From Trogon surrucura (taxonomy: Eukaryota > Chordata > Aves > Trogoniformes > Trogonidae), in contig CM036618.1 of the NCBI GenBank assembly GCA_020746105.1, positions 18,769,001 to 18,833,000 of the forward strand: a stretch of 64,000 bases of DNA. Direction: 5' to 3'. Under the pieces are notes generated by a model. That model was not told where the DNA came from. It worked only from the letters and a program-made list of their open reading frames with translations, and did not search any database. Positions 37,401 to 48,235 of the stretch are shown one piece after another. The position numbers were made by a program, and so were the translations under genes. How positions within the stretch are numbered: the first letter of the stretch is position 1; the number at the start of each line of letters is the position of its first letter.

Positions 37401-39002
37401 GGGATGGAGGCAAAGTACTTAAACGACTTAATTTTCTCTGTAGACTACATAACATAGTAGCAGTTTTCTACTGAAAAGTCAGTGTGTTGTGGATCAGCAT
37501 CACCTTCCTCAATATTTTGTCCATTGAGTCTGTGATCCTTCTTTCACAAATGTGCCCAATAGGCTATTTATAATGAAATTGGGCACTCTGTTACATATTG
37601 TAATGCCTGTGTTTATCTTCCATGGTCTTTTTGAGGGAATTAACATTACCAGAGAGTAGGTTTATATAATATTAATTGCAAGCCCTGAGTAATCATGAAA
37701 CTTAAAAAAGTGTGAGATTTTTTTTTTAAATTTATTTTCTGACTTCTGTTTGTGCAGTATGATTCAACCTGTTTGCCACAACTGTGAGGGCTAGAAAGAC
37801 ACTGTTTTTACATTGGAAGCTAAGATTTCCACTTAAGCAGCGTTACTTCAGGAGTTACTTTTTCAAGTAAAATGGCAAATATTCCAGTGTTCATAATAAA
37901 TTCCTGAATTGCACAACACTCTCCTGACTTTTGAAGACATCTCAAATAGCTTCGTATGTTTTGTGGACAGTCTCTGATGAAGTGATCATTTCCTGTGAGT
38001 ACTGCTGGTTTTATGGTTTGGTCATGTAAGACAGGTTTCCTTTTATGCTTTGTCCTGTAAATACTGATTTGACAGATTTTAGTTTCTTAAGGCAAAAGGT
38101 ATTAAATCCTTCCTTCAGACATTTTAAGTGAAGCTGATTTTAATGTTAAAAACAATAAAGTTACTTTGGTTAGAAAATACAGCAGAACACCCAGGATATC
38201 ATAAGGTATTTCAATACTCATATAACGTCACATCCCAGCATAAAAAAAAACGGTCTGAGTTAATTAATATTGTGCTCTAATTCTGAAAGACTGTTTAATT
38301 TGCAGGATGCTTTTTGAAATTTGGCTTTGATTCTGGAATATAAATATTTGGTTTACTACACAAAACATTAGGGAGCAGTCAACATGGGATGAAAATCATT
38401 CCTATATCTTATGTCTGTGTTTACTGTATGGGATCGAGTTAATTTGCAGCAATGCAGGTTTCTGACGTACTACTGATTGGGCCAGAGGAATTGCCTTGTC
38501 AAGGAGTAAGCTCTTTTATTTAAGGTGTGGATTTTCTTCTTTCAGGAGATCCTTATGGATGCCTTGATTTTTTTCTGAAATAATTCAAACTTTTGGCTCT
38601 TAGGGCAAAAGACACAACATCATGTCTATGCTCAATTGAGCACAGACTAACACAAGTGCTGTTGGATGCTGAAGAACTGGCTATAATGATAAAAGTGACC
38701 AACAGTTTGGGGTTCATCTATTTCTGGGCTCTTGGGGTTATTTCTTATTTTTTTTTAACAGGTGCATAATAAGCAACACAGTCACCAACAATGTCTGAGC
38801 AGACTTTGGTATCAAGAGGCCCATGTCCTGGCCTCAGCCTTTTTATGAGATATTTGATATCTGAAAGATCCTGAAAATTAGGTATTTTCCTGCAGAGGGT
38901 AGCTTCCCTATGCTTTATTCTTTAACTGAGATGAAGAACAGATGAAGTAACAGAGTTTATAATCATGGTGATGAATTAAGAGCAGAAAGCCTGTGGAATG
39001 AG
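34406..39002. other. Non-coding DNA, nothing recognised
   Basis: No gene or clear repeat was recognised. The part from 34590 to 34800 is AT-rich with TAAT-type motifs and few low-complexity runs, as conserved non-coding elements often are, but sequence alone cannot show conservation. The part from 35040 to 35700 is a little GC-richer and has short open frames on both strands without recognisable content. Confidence 0.5.
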
Positions 39003-39576
39003 TGACCCAGCGAGGGCGACAGCGAGGGATGTGATCATGCCCCTGTACTCGGCTTTGGTGAGGCTCCACCTTGAGTCCTGTCTCCAGCTTTGGGCCCCTC
39101 ACTACAAGAGGGACACTGAGGTGCTGGAGAGGGTACAGAGATGGGCTGCCAAGCTGGTGAAGGGCTTAGAACACAAGTGTTATGAGGAAAGGCTGAGGGA
39201 TCTGTGGCTGTTTAGCCTGGAGGAGATTGAGGGGAGACCTCATCACTCTCCATAAGTACCTGAAGGGAGGTTGAAGGGAGCAGGGGGTTGGTCTGTTCTC
39301 CCCATGGAGAGCAATAGGACGAGGGGAAATGGATTTAAATTGCACCAGGGGAGGTTCAGGTTGGATATTAGGAAGAATTTCTATACTGGAGGGGTTGTCA
39401 GCCATTGGAACAGGCTGCCCAGGGAGGTGGTTGAGTCTTCGTCCCTGGAGGTGTTTAAGAGACAGGTGGATGTTTTGTTGGGGGGAATCTTTTAGCTGGT
39501 TGATAGGGCTGGGACAAAGATATGACTCCATGATCTCAGTCTCTTCCAGGTGATATGATTCTATGATGATTCTATG
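39003..39576 (+). mobile_element. CR1 LINE 3' fragment abutting a CpG island
   Basis: This 5'-truncated CR1 begins in the post-RT region (CCCCTGTACTCGGCTTTGGTGAGGC). It codes in one frame up to about 39255 ([21 protein letters not shown]) and, after a shift, the C-terminal tail in 39271-39495 ([37 protein letters not shown]). It ends in two octamers separated by GATG (ending at 39576). GC-rich CpG-island sequence starts within a few bases of its 3' end. The frame is interrupted, so this copy is not active. Confidence 0.93.
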
Positions 39577-39577
39577 A

Positions 39578-39945
39578 AGGACCGCCTCGACGGGAAAAGG
39601 GGGAGAAGAGGGGCCGGGCCGGCGCAGGGCCGGGACTCAGGCGCGGCCAGGAAGCGGGCGGCCTTCCTCTCCAGCCGGTCTTGGCCGGCGGCGGGCGGCT
39701 AGAGCGGGGAAGCGGCCGGGCAGGCTGCCCGCCGCACCAGCTTGCGGGACGGCCGGCCAGCCCGAAGCTCGGCCCGGGGGAGCGCGGCCCCGCCCGGGGC
39801 AGGGCAGCCCGGCGGCCTCCCGGCGCAGGCCGGCGGCGGCGGCGGGATGGCGGCGCCGGGGGTGTCAGCTCCGCGGCGGCAGCACCGTCTGGCTCGGGCG
39901 GCGGTGCAGAGACCCGGGGAAAGCATCGCCCCCGCTTCTTGAAAG
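39578..39945. promoter_or_regulatory. CpG island, probable promoter
   Basis: About 360 bp contains roughly 50 CpG dinucleotides by my count, while the surrounding tens of kilobases have very few. GC content is far above background, with GCCCCGCCC (39786-39794), GGGGCCGGGCC-type runs and a possible G-quadruplex motif at 39592-39617. CpG islands of this density in vertebrates usually mark transcription start sites. A start codon in good context (GCGGGATGG, ATG at 39847) opens a 31-codon frame MAAPGVSAPRRQHRL..., ending at 39942. Two possible splice donors follow, a weak one (GCG|GTGCAG, exon end 39903) and a better one (AAA|GTGAGG, exon end 39944). The direction of transcription is not settled; the candidate exons downstream favour the plus strand. 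No known protein was recognised. Confidence 0.8.
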
Positions 39946-41114
39946 TGAGGAAGGGATCCCGAATCATCCATCTCCGTGAACTTCGAGATAGATCTGTCAA
40001 CCAGCGCTCTGATAGTTGATAGATCTGAAAACTGCTTAAGGCTTTTTCACTCCCTAGGACTTGAACCAAGATGTATTTATTTATTTAAGTATTGGCTGCT
40101 TTATGCAATTGCACCTCAGTAGAAAGGCAGCCACCTAAATGCTTGTCTGCAGAGCAAGATGCTTAATTTCAAGCAGCTGAAATCAGAAAAGCTGACCTTG
40201 TGGCTTCCTTCTGAAAGGAGGTGGTTGTGCTGCTCTGTGTGTTTAAGGACTGTCTTCAAGCACTACGCCTGACAGTTGCATCAGATGTGTAAAAGCACGG
40301 TTCAAAAACTTTCTTAGGAGTGACTGTGCAATATTAAGCATAGGGGCATAAACTGCCAGTATTGCATATGGAGGGTCTTGAAACAATCTTACACGTTAAA
40401 CGTACGAGGGTCGCAAGTAAAAGATATTACTATAGCTACCATATTGTGAACTTTCTCTGGGATCAAGGACACTGGTGTCTTCTTCAGCTGGATCAAAGGT
40501 ATTCAAAAGCTAGACTGTGTAGTCAGTGGCAACGCTACAGCCTCAGTGTTTTCAGTAGTTTGCCTGGGCAGTGCCGAGTGGCTCATTCAAAGACATTGTT
40601 GCTACATGAAATAAAATCCCTGCTGGATCAGGACTAAGAGGAGTGAAGAGTCCTGGAAGCCTTATTGTGACCAACAGAAGTAAGCAGAGTGAGTTCTAAA
40701 AAGATGCAGCAAAACTGCTAAGGGATAAATGGGGGTTTTGTATGGTATCTAGTGCAATCTAAAACAGTCATGTGGCCTGAAGCAGAATTTCTCACTTTTT
40801 GGACCAAAAATTTTCTGTTCAACCTTCAACATTTCTGGTGAACCGGAAGGCATTTTTGCCAGCCATCGGGCATTCCTGTGGGCTACCATATGTCCCATTG
40901 GTCTACAGTTTTACTGAACACAAAGGTGATGTGATATGGGTGTTTATTATGCTTCACCAGGCTTCTCCTGATCATTACCACAACCTCATGACCTGCCAGC
41001 GGTACACAGAGGACAGTTTGGAAGCCACAGGGTCAGAAGTTAACTCGTCTGATAGACGAAAAGAGAGAGGAGTTTGTGGAGCAGGCGTCTGTATCCAGAT
41101 TGTTTTTCTAACAG
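39946..41114. other. Possible first intron or unassigned transcribed region
   Basis: Downstream of the CpG island the DNA returns to ordinary composition. Open frames of 91 and 109 codons on the plus strand (40362-40637 and 40799-41128) have no recognised family and no clear start context. The stretch is compatible with an intron or with a long 5' untranslated exon. Confidence 0.4.
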
Positions 41115-41186
41115 GCTATGAGAAGTGAGAGATGTTCTTTTCATCTTCTGGTGGACTCAAGTCCAAGCAGCACACAGCAACATACA
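41115..41186 (+). CDS. Candidate 72-nt coding exon, unknown protein
   Basis: A strong acceptor (ATTGTTTTTCTAACAG, ending at 41114) and a consensus donor (ACA|GTAAGT at 41187) bracket 72 nt that are open in the phase-0 frame, giving 24 residues beginning AMRSERCSFHLL and ending STQQHT. The length is a multiple of three, so the exon joins in phase to the next candidate at 41513. It lies 1.2 kb downstream of the CpG island. No family was recognised. Short exons with good splice signals also occur by chance, so this is a hypothesis that needs transcript support. Confidence 0.3.
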
Positions 41187-41512
41187 GTAAGTAGCAAAGC
41201 AGGTTATCACAGTGCTGTTTGCATCCCTTCATTAAGGCACATTTCCTTCTCCCTTCTCTCATCTCATTTCATCTCATCTCATTCACAAACTCTTTTGGTA
41301 TTGAATACAGACAGGAAAATTTGATTCAGACAAAATTTTGAACAAATTTTTGCAAAATTTAAGGATCCTTTTCAAGTGTTAAAGAAAGAGAAGAATCTCA
41401 AGGGAAACAAGATGACCATCCTGAAGGGAGGGGTGACAACAATGGATATTGTCTGGGCAGATTTTCCATGTACAGTATCTCCAGCCAGAGTATTTAATTT
41501 CTCTTCTCCAAG
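41187..41512. other. Possible intron with a short ATCTC repeat
   Basis: This short stretch between the two candidate exons holds an (ATCTC)n-like run of five units at 41257-41283 and otherwise AT-rich sequence. It ends in a pyrimidine-rich acceptor (TTTCTCTTCTCCAAG). Confidence 0.4.
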
Positions 41513-41639
41513 GAAGTGGAAGTGGAAAAGATCTTGTTAAATGCAGACTACTCGGAACAGCAAGCCAAAGACCTTCCACAAAGAGCACTTCAGTCACTCC
41601 CTGAGATTTCTGGCATTCTCAGAACTTCAACAAATCTGT
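41513..41639 (+). CDS. Candidate 127-nt coding exon, unknown protein
   Basis: The acceptor TTTAATTTCTCTTCTCCAAG|G and the donor TCTGT|GTAAGTAAAG are both close to consensus. The frame in phase 0 is open throughout and gives 42 residues beginning EVEVEKILLNADYSE and containing DLPQRALQSLPE. The composition (Glu, Gln, Leu and Ser, no Cys or Trp) resembles a real soluble or helical protein segment. It ends in phase 1. It lies 1.6 kb from the CpG island on the same strand as the 72-nt candidate, with compatible phase. I could not identify the protein, and I did not find a convincing next exon in the rest of the window. Confidence 0.35.
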
Positions 41640-44600
41640 GTAAGTAAAGAAACTCTAGCTTCACATACTGTTTAAATTGCCCACACCACTCGCTAATGGC
41701 CAGAAGGCAGCTTAACTACTTGATTTTTATATTTAGAAAACTGTTACTGCTGGTAAGAAAGGAAGAAGCAAACTGATGTTAAAAAACAAAGTGTCTTGGA
41801 AATGGTCAGGAGAAGGACATTCTGAGGTTTTTACCTTTTCGTAACAGCTAAGGGCATCACATGAAATGTTGTCTACTGATGGTGTTAGGTCCACTTAAAA
41901 ACTAGACAAAGATAGGTCTGCTTCTGGGAGCCCAAGTCACCATCCTGCCTGACAGAAGAGGAGGAAATCGTGGCAGTGCCCTGAGTTGCTGTTGCACCTC
42001 ATTGTGTGCGTGGTCAGAGGCCCCCACAGGCCTCTAGTACCTGGGTGGCCCAGCAATGCCTTGGCTTTCTGCTGCTGGGCTCACAGGAGAACAAAGGACA
42101 GAATTAGGACTCAGACTAGGACAAAACTCGTGAATCAGTTTATTATCATGGATGAACATGCCTGCAGAGTCTCTCTTGCTTAGCTTTAAGTTTCCACAGA
42201 GTCAATATTTGAGGTAGTCAGGCTCATTTTCAGTCGAAAGGGAAAGGTGGACACATTTTTAAGATACAGTCAACCTTGGCTATTTTGGACATTTACATTA
42301 GTGATGAATTACCGTTCAGAAACAAGTTTTATTGGTTGTCTAGAGAAAGAATCAAGAAACTAACTCGGATTTTAGATGTTTAAGTTGGTCAGATGAATCC
42401 TGACCCCAAGACTGTATTTGTCATTTTAACTGTGCTGGATGCATGTTATATGGTCTTTTCAGTGTCCTACTATGTGCTTCTTGCCCTTAAAGATCTTCCC
42501 ACCATGAAAATTTCTGGCCCACATTTTCCAGCTTTTCTTCTGTGTCGTTTTCTTACTTCCCCCCCCAAATGTGCTTCCAACCCTGACTACTTTTGTTTAA
42601 CAACGCTGTCCTTATTCTCCCTCTTCTAAAGTAAATTGAACGATCTATATGCAGGGGTGAAAGGAGAAGGTTTTCTTTTGATCTAGCAATTGTCTCCTCT
42701 AGTTTCTTCTCTTGTATCTGGCTGCTTGGGTCAGAGACACATGATTTCCTTTGTGTTTCTATAGTGCCTGGTACAATGGAGCCTGCTCCATGGCCAGAGC
42801 TCTAATGCACAATGGGTGTAGAAAGAACAGGGGAATAATGAATAGTAAATGAAGTAAGAGCTAAGTAAATAGAGAACTGGGGTGAGGGAGAGGGGAGTAT
42901 ACGGGCAGTGATATGAGAGAAGACCAGAGACAAAGAAAAGGGGAGAAAGAACCAGAAGATGCAGTGAGAAACACATTGGAGACTGAGGGTAAAAAGTCAC
43001 AGTGCCACAGGAGTGGGAGGGGAAGGGAAAATAAAAATCCAGTGGGAAAAAAAGATAACTTTATGAAAATAGCAATGGGAGGTGAATAACATGGACATAC
43101 ATCAGAAAGCCACAGAAGGAATAAAAAAAAACCAATACAGGAAGAAAATAGGATGAGGGGTGAGAGGCAAAAAAGAGAGGCAAACAGGACTTGGGACTTG
43201 GGGCTTGGGATAAACTAATTGACTCCAGCCTTTTAAGAACACAGTATCCTAAACTAAGGAGCTAAGACTGTCAAGCTTACTTCACCTGTGAACTGTGTGC
43301 ATTTTTGTTTTTCTTCTTACCTTTAGTTTTTTTGGTGGGGGGCTGGGGTGGAGGAGGAATTTGTGCAAAGCTCCTTGCCATGGTGTCTTTATAAATTTGT
43401 TTTACTGAGGTCACAGAATAGCCCCTTTTTCCACCTGGCTCCACTGCAGGTTGAATTCAGAAGTGACTGAGTGTTAGTGGGCAAAGATAAAATCCACACA
43501 AGAATTTTGCATCGCGAGAGTGACAATGTTAAGTCCTTCCTTGACAGCCAGCAGCCGCCTTCAGACACACAACTCTCACAGAGCTACACGTGTTTAGTTG
43601 AGGGCAGGGTTTAGTACTGCTCTCCAGCATACAATTAACACAGAAGGTCTATACATTATCTCATCTTGCATTTTTATTATTTGCAGCTTATTGTTCAGCT
43701 GAGCATGTATCACTGGTTAATTAATGCTGCCAACACTCTGCTCCACTAAATGATTGTTTAGCCTAGAGTGGAATAAAATACTACAATGACTAATACAGTA
43801 TCATTATGTAACAGAAAATTAAAAATCTGATAATTTGATTGGAAGTCTCAGGTGAGTTTTTTGTATAAAAGTGTTAACCTCGAGTAGCTATAAACAGGTA
43901 AATGTTTTATTCAGCCGACTGATAAGGAATAAATGCTTATGATATAAATTATGTATAATTAATACTCCTGGGATAAAAAAAAAAGTATGCTAATGGGTTG
44001 TCAGTTAATTAGGAAAGGAATATGAGGTAAACAAAGGTGATTAGACTATACCCTGGGACCATAAACAGAAATTGTGCCTTAAATAATCTGTAAAAAAACC
44101 ACTCACATTAAATAGCAAATAGTTCAGTTTTAATTCAGAGTGAAAACATAGTGCTTTATGGAGAAAGGCACAGTGCAGATGTTAAATGAAGAAACAGCTT
44201 GTGATAACGGATGTAGGGTCTGCAGAGTAACTCACCTTCCCTGTTCTTCTTTACCTTGTTTTTTGTATTGTCTTGGTCAGTTCTCAGGTAAAAGGAGGCT
44301 AAAATAAGCTTTGCAAAAAAAAAAAAGGCAAATAATGTGCTTGAGGACCTACCTTACCTTTTAGCTCACTGAAATGAGAGCTTATACTGGTTAGTCTTGT
44401 ATCTGCAAAATGAGGAATATTCCCCCAATCAATCTATGCTTCTTACCTGCTCTCTGAATCACCGGTCCACCTCGCTTCTGCCAGTATCTTCATGTGGTGA
44501 ATGAGACCTTCCTTCCTGCTATCCTGTAATTTCATTTGGGCTAGACATATTTTCTCATGAAACAGGACTGAACTAGAGAAAGACATGACAGAGATGAACG

Positions 44601-47600
44601 CTCATTACAATGACAAACAAGTCTTTCCTTTGTGTGAGAAGGCAACAGATTTGCATTGCCCTTAAGGCTGGAGAGGTGCCTGGTAAGAACAGCCATTCTG
44701 GAGAAGACTGAAGATTCATCTCCCCAGTGCCTTGTTTAGTATAGTAACCAAAAAGCAGCTGCTGAGGGAAGAGATTAAGAACAAAAATATATGTGATACT
44801 TCCTTTTAGTATTCTCCTAGGCTTCAATCACTTGCAGCTCTGGGGTTTCCTGAGCTGGATATATATGCTAATCTCTGATTAATTTATCCTCCATTAGTAT
44901 GGCCATTCCTACTTTGAATGTATGTAAACTTCAGCTCTTCTTGAGACCATCCAAGGAGAATAGTGAGACCATTGTCCCTGGTGTGAAAACTACCAGAAAA
45001 TGCTGAGTTGAGTGAGGAGAAGACACAGTCACCCTGCAGTGCCTTGCAAACTGAAGAAGATTATTCCCTAAAGGAGCATAGACTTACTATGCATTGTAGA
45101 GGGAAGAGAATTTGGGGATTGTTCAAAACATAAAAGCACGTTTAAGTGGATTACAAGACTTATGGATTGGTTAGGGGAAGGACCAAAAGTGGGGAAAGGG
45201 AAGAATCAAGGTGGATTGCAGACCAACAAGCCATGGGAAAGTAGAAGATAAAAGCAATAAAAGAGGCTGTTTGAGGGTAAATGAGTGGCTGGTCAGTGTA
45301 CTCATCTGACTGAGTCCTCTGTTTGCTCTCCAGAGTCTATCATATAACGTTATTAAATGTTATTGGGCGTTGTTAAAAGTGTGGGTGCACATTGTATTCT
45401 GAGCTCATGAGTGAGAGAGCCAGCAACTTTGAGTTGAGCTGGCTAGTGGGTAGGAGAGGTCTCAGTGTGAGCCACTGGAGCAAGCGGCTGTCCACCTAAG
45501 GGGCTCACAGGTCCCAATACCTGTGACTGTCTAAGAACAGCTACTGGAGAGACCCAAACTGTGTGTGTACATAGTCCACCAGGGGATTTCAATCCTGATA
45601 GCTTGAGAGGAGGAACAGGACTGAGCCTCTATGCTGTTTGTGTTTGTTGAGTAGAGTATGTGCTTGTGTGGGCATTGTTAAAGGCACTGTTCTCTGCGTC
45701 GATCCATGTGGGCAGCCATATGTCCATGTGTCAGTATGCTTGCTGGGAATACATGCCCAGCCACCTTGCAAATGGTTGGATCTGGGGACAGGGCACCATG
45801 GCAGCCTCATGTCTGTTGGATCACGAGAGATCCTGGAGCAGGAAGGATCCCCATGGGTGCCAAAGATGCTGAATTTGGTCACCTCTAACAGTCTACAGCT
45901 GCAACCTACAGCCTACAGCAGAACATATTCCTGCTGAGAGGAGTTGCACAGGTCAACCACACACTGCTGGGTTGTGCTTTGCATGAATCACTGTCCTCTT
46001 ACCTTATTTGACAGTCTCTGATTCATGTCTCAGAAGAGGCAGTGAAAATCAGCAACTATCTCCTCTCTCTGGGCCTTTAATGAAAGTTCATCTAAGCCGT
46101 GCTCTGAGGAAGCTGTCAGAGTGTGGAGGGATCACCACAAAACAGAGCCCTTTGGGAGTCACCTCCTGCTTTCTGCACTGAGCTGCAATTATGGTAATGG
46201 CTATAGCATGGAAGGACATAGCTTTCCTCCTGCAAAATCCAGTCCTTTTGGAAAACGAGTTGCTAAAAGGTGCTTTTAGGAGCTGTCTTAAATGACTGTA
46301 GGGGAGTATAATGCTGCCACATTCTTAACGATGTTCTTCCTGTCTCAGGTGGGATGAACCAGGTCATTGCTCTTATTCCTAAGGTGCAAAAAGGAATATT
46401 CTCTCCTTTGCACAGTTTAGTCTTAAAACTGACATGAAACCATTTACAAACATATTCAGACTGCAGGGTGTGCCCTTACCAACTTCTCAGTGAGCTGAAA
46501 ATACAACTAAAAAAAAAAAAAAAGACTGTAGGGCCTATTTTCCAAAGAAACTGTTCTTCACAGAAGAGTGTAATCTTTGGTGGAGCTGCTAGGTAAGTTA
46601 GTTATGTTTTCTTACTCATAGGATCAATTCAGGAAATACGTGAATTAAATCTCCATTGTATATGATACAATTACATCAGGGAACAGTGTGGGCTGAAGAC
46701 TCCCTCAGGGTCATGGAGCCAGAGTTGAGGGTGACCCAATGTTGGCCGTGCCCTCACCCACAGGGCACTGTCGCACAGAGCTGGCAATGAGGTCCATTGA
46801 TGGACTCCAACGTAGGAAGTGGTGAACCTGGGCCAGGGCACAGACAGGGGCAAAAGGAGATGGAAGCGGAGATGGGGCTGGAGACTGGCACTCCTGTCAT
46901 CGGTGGGGCGGGGCATTACACCAGAGGCAGAGCAATGGGGTCCTGAACCACCTCACCATGGGTGGAGGGACTGGGCAGGGATAGTGCTTGTGGTGCCCTC
47001 AGGGCCCTGAGAGATGTGTGTTGGATGATTGCTTAAATTATGTGTGATGAAGAAGCGTCTTAAATTTATTAGTAGTAACATTAAAATCAGTAGTAACATT
47101 AAAATTAGTAGTAACATTAAAATTAGTAGTAACATTTATAGCTCTATAATCACCCCCATAGACTAACAGACAATGACATTTTCCAAGATTAGCAGGGGAA
47201 GTGACATCTAAATGATAAAGGCTAGAAGACACAACCAAATACATGTGTTTTTGCTGAGCTTTTAGTCACAAAGGAATAAAATCAAGTTAACGGTGACTTG
47301 AGTCAAGATATTTTTTCATACATATTAAGGTAAACTAATTGCTGTCTTTTAAATGTGACAACTTCACAATTATACAGAAATCTACAGAATATGATATAGC
47401 AAAATAGGTCTAAAACAAAGGAGGATCTCATGAAGGCAGCTAGCATTGCTGGGTGGTGCAGATGTGGCCATATACTTGCAAACAGTTAGGCTATCTGAAA
47501 GTGGTATTTGATTTCACCCAGGTATCAAGCTACCACATAAAGAGGTCTGAAATAAAAACTCTTTCAAGCGTGGTATACGATCCCTTCAGCTCCTTTTAAT

Positions 47601-47835
47601 GCGTGGAAGGTAGGAAAATACTTTCAGAAAGAGACTTTTAAAGTCATAAGACTTGTAAACATAAATCAGAATATAAAAGAAGATCTCAGAGATTAGGATC
47701 TGTTTAAGTTCACGTTTCAAATCATTTCAGCTCCACAAATATTGTGTTGTGCATTTCCAAGACTACTTTTGCAGAGCTTATATGCAACGGACTAAGGCCA
47801 TATATATTTTCTTTCTCCAAAGTATAGGCTGAAGA
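41640..47835. other. Non-coding DNA with two unexplained GC-richer patches
   Basis: No gene was recognised. The stretch 43640-44060 is AT-rich with several TTAATTA-type sites and could be a conserved non-coding element. The stretch 45105-45620 has an ordered look (AATAAAAG near 45258, then a stretch with CTCATCTGACTGAGTCC and further GC-richer DNA to 45950) reminiscent of an old retroviral LTR, but neither ends nor partner copies could be found. The stretch 46680-47010 is GC-rich without a CpG cluster. A small 18-bp tandem repeat at 47071 is listed separately. Confidence 0.45.
47071..47137 (+). repeat. 18-bp tandem repeat, about 3.7 copies
   Basis: The unit AGTAGTAACATTAAAATT starts at 47071, 47089 and 47107, with a partial fourth copy from 47125 to 47137. 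The minus-strand frames rich in Leu-Leu-Ile-Leu-Met here come from the repeat and are not a gene. Confidence 0.9.
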
Positions 47836-48235
47836 TGGGGAGTACAAAACATTTTGCCAACCTTAAATATGGAGGTTTAAAATTACCAAATGTAAAGCTT
47901 TAGCAGTGGGCTTTTAATTTGGCTCAAGCTTTCAGAATCTGGCAGGCTGATGAAGTGCAATTGCCATGGGTGAAAACAGAGCATCAATTAACAGACACAT
48001 GCAAGGTTGGCACCTACCAAGAATTCACCCGGCAAGATTTAAAGACAAATAACTCAGTGATCAGACACACCTGGAAATCTTGGAACAAACTTCACAGAGT
48101 TATGAAAATTAAACCTGCTAAAAACTTCCAGTCGAGTATCTGGAACAATGCTATGTGGAAGCCAAGGGGGGAAATGATACTGTATATTACATGTTGTAAA
48201 TACCAGATTATTTATGGAGCAGATTTTAAATAAAT
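47836..48235 (+). pseudogene. L1/Tx1-type LINE ORF2 C-terminal relic
   Basis: One frame reads about 130 codons with a single internal stop (TAG at 47900). It shows the pattern that follows the reverse transcriptase in L1- and Tx1-clade proteins: a GGLKLPNVKL block (compare GGLGLPNLKLYY in L1), then NLAQAFRIW, then LPWVKTEHQLTD, then NNSVIRHTWKSWNKL (compare NPIIKHTLKIWNK), then SSIWNNAMWKP and a final aromatic/IIYGADF block. The open part runs from 47919 to 48233. Bird genomes are dominated by CR1, and L1-like elements in them are old and rare. The assignment rests on motif order recalled from the family; the exact clade (L1 or Tx1) is not decided. Confidence 0.72.

Noticed and set aside
39572..40069. 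Minus-strand frame of 165 codons, Pro/Arg/Ala-rich, and other frames through the CpG island
   Set aside because: GC-rich DNA lacks stop codons in all frames. The low-complexity composition and absence of a recognised domain argue against coding, although transcription leftwards cannot be excluded.
40799..41128. Plus-strand frame of 109 codons upstream of the candidate exons
   Set aside because: It runs through the strong splice acceptor at 41114 in another frame, has no recognised domain and no good start context. I treat it as intron or untranslated sequence.
45589..45937. Overlapping plus- and minus-strand frames of 97-99 codons
   Set aside because: No domain is recognisable, and several frames are open at once because the block is GC-richer.
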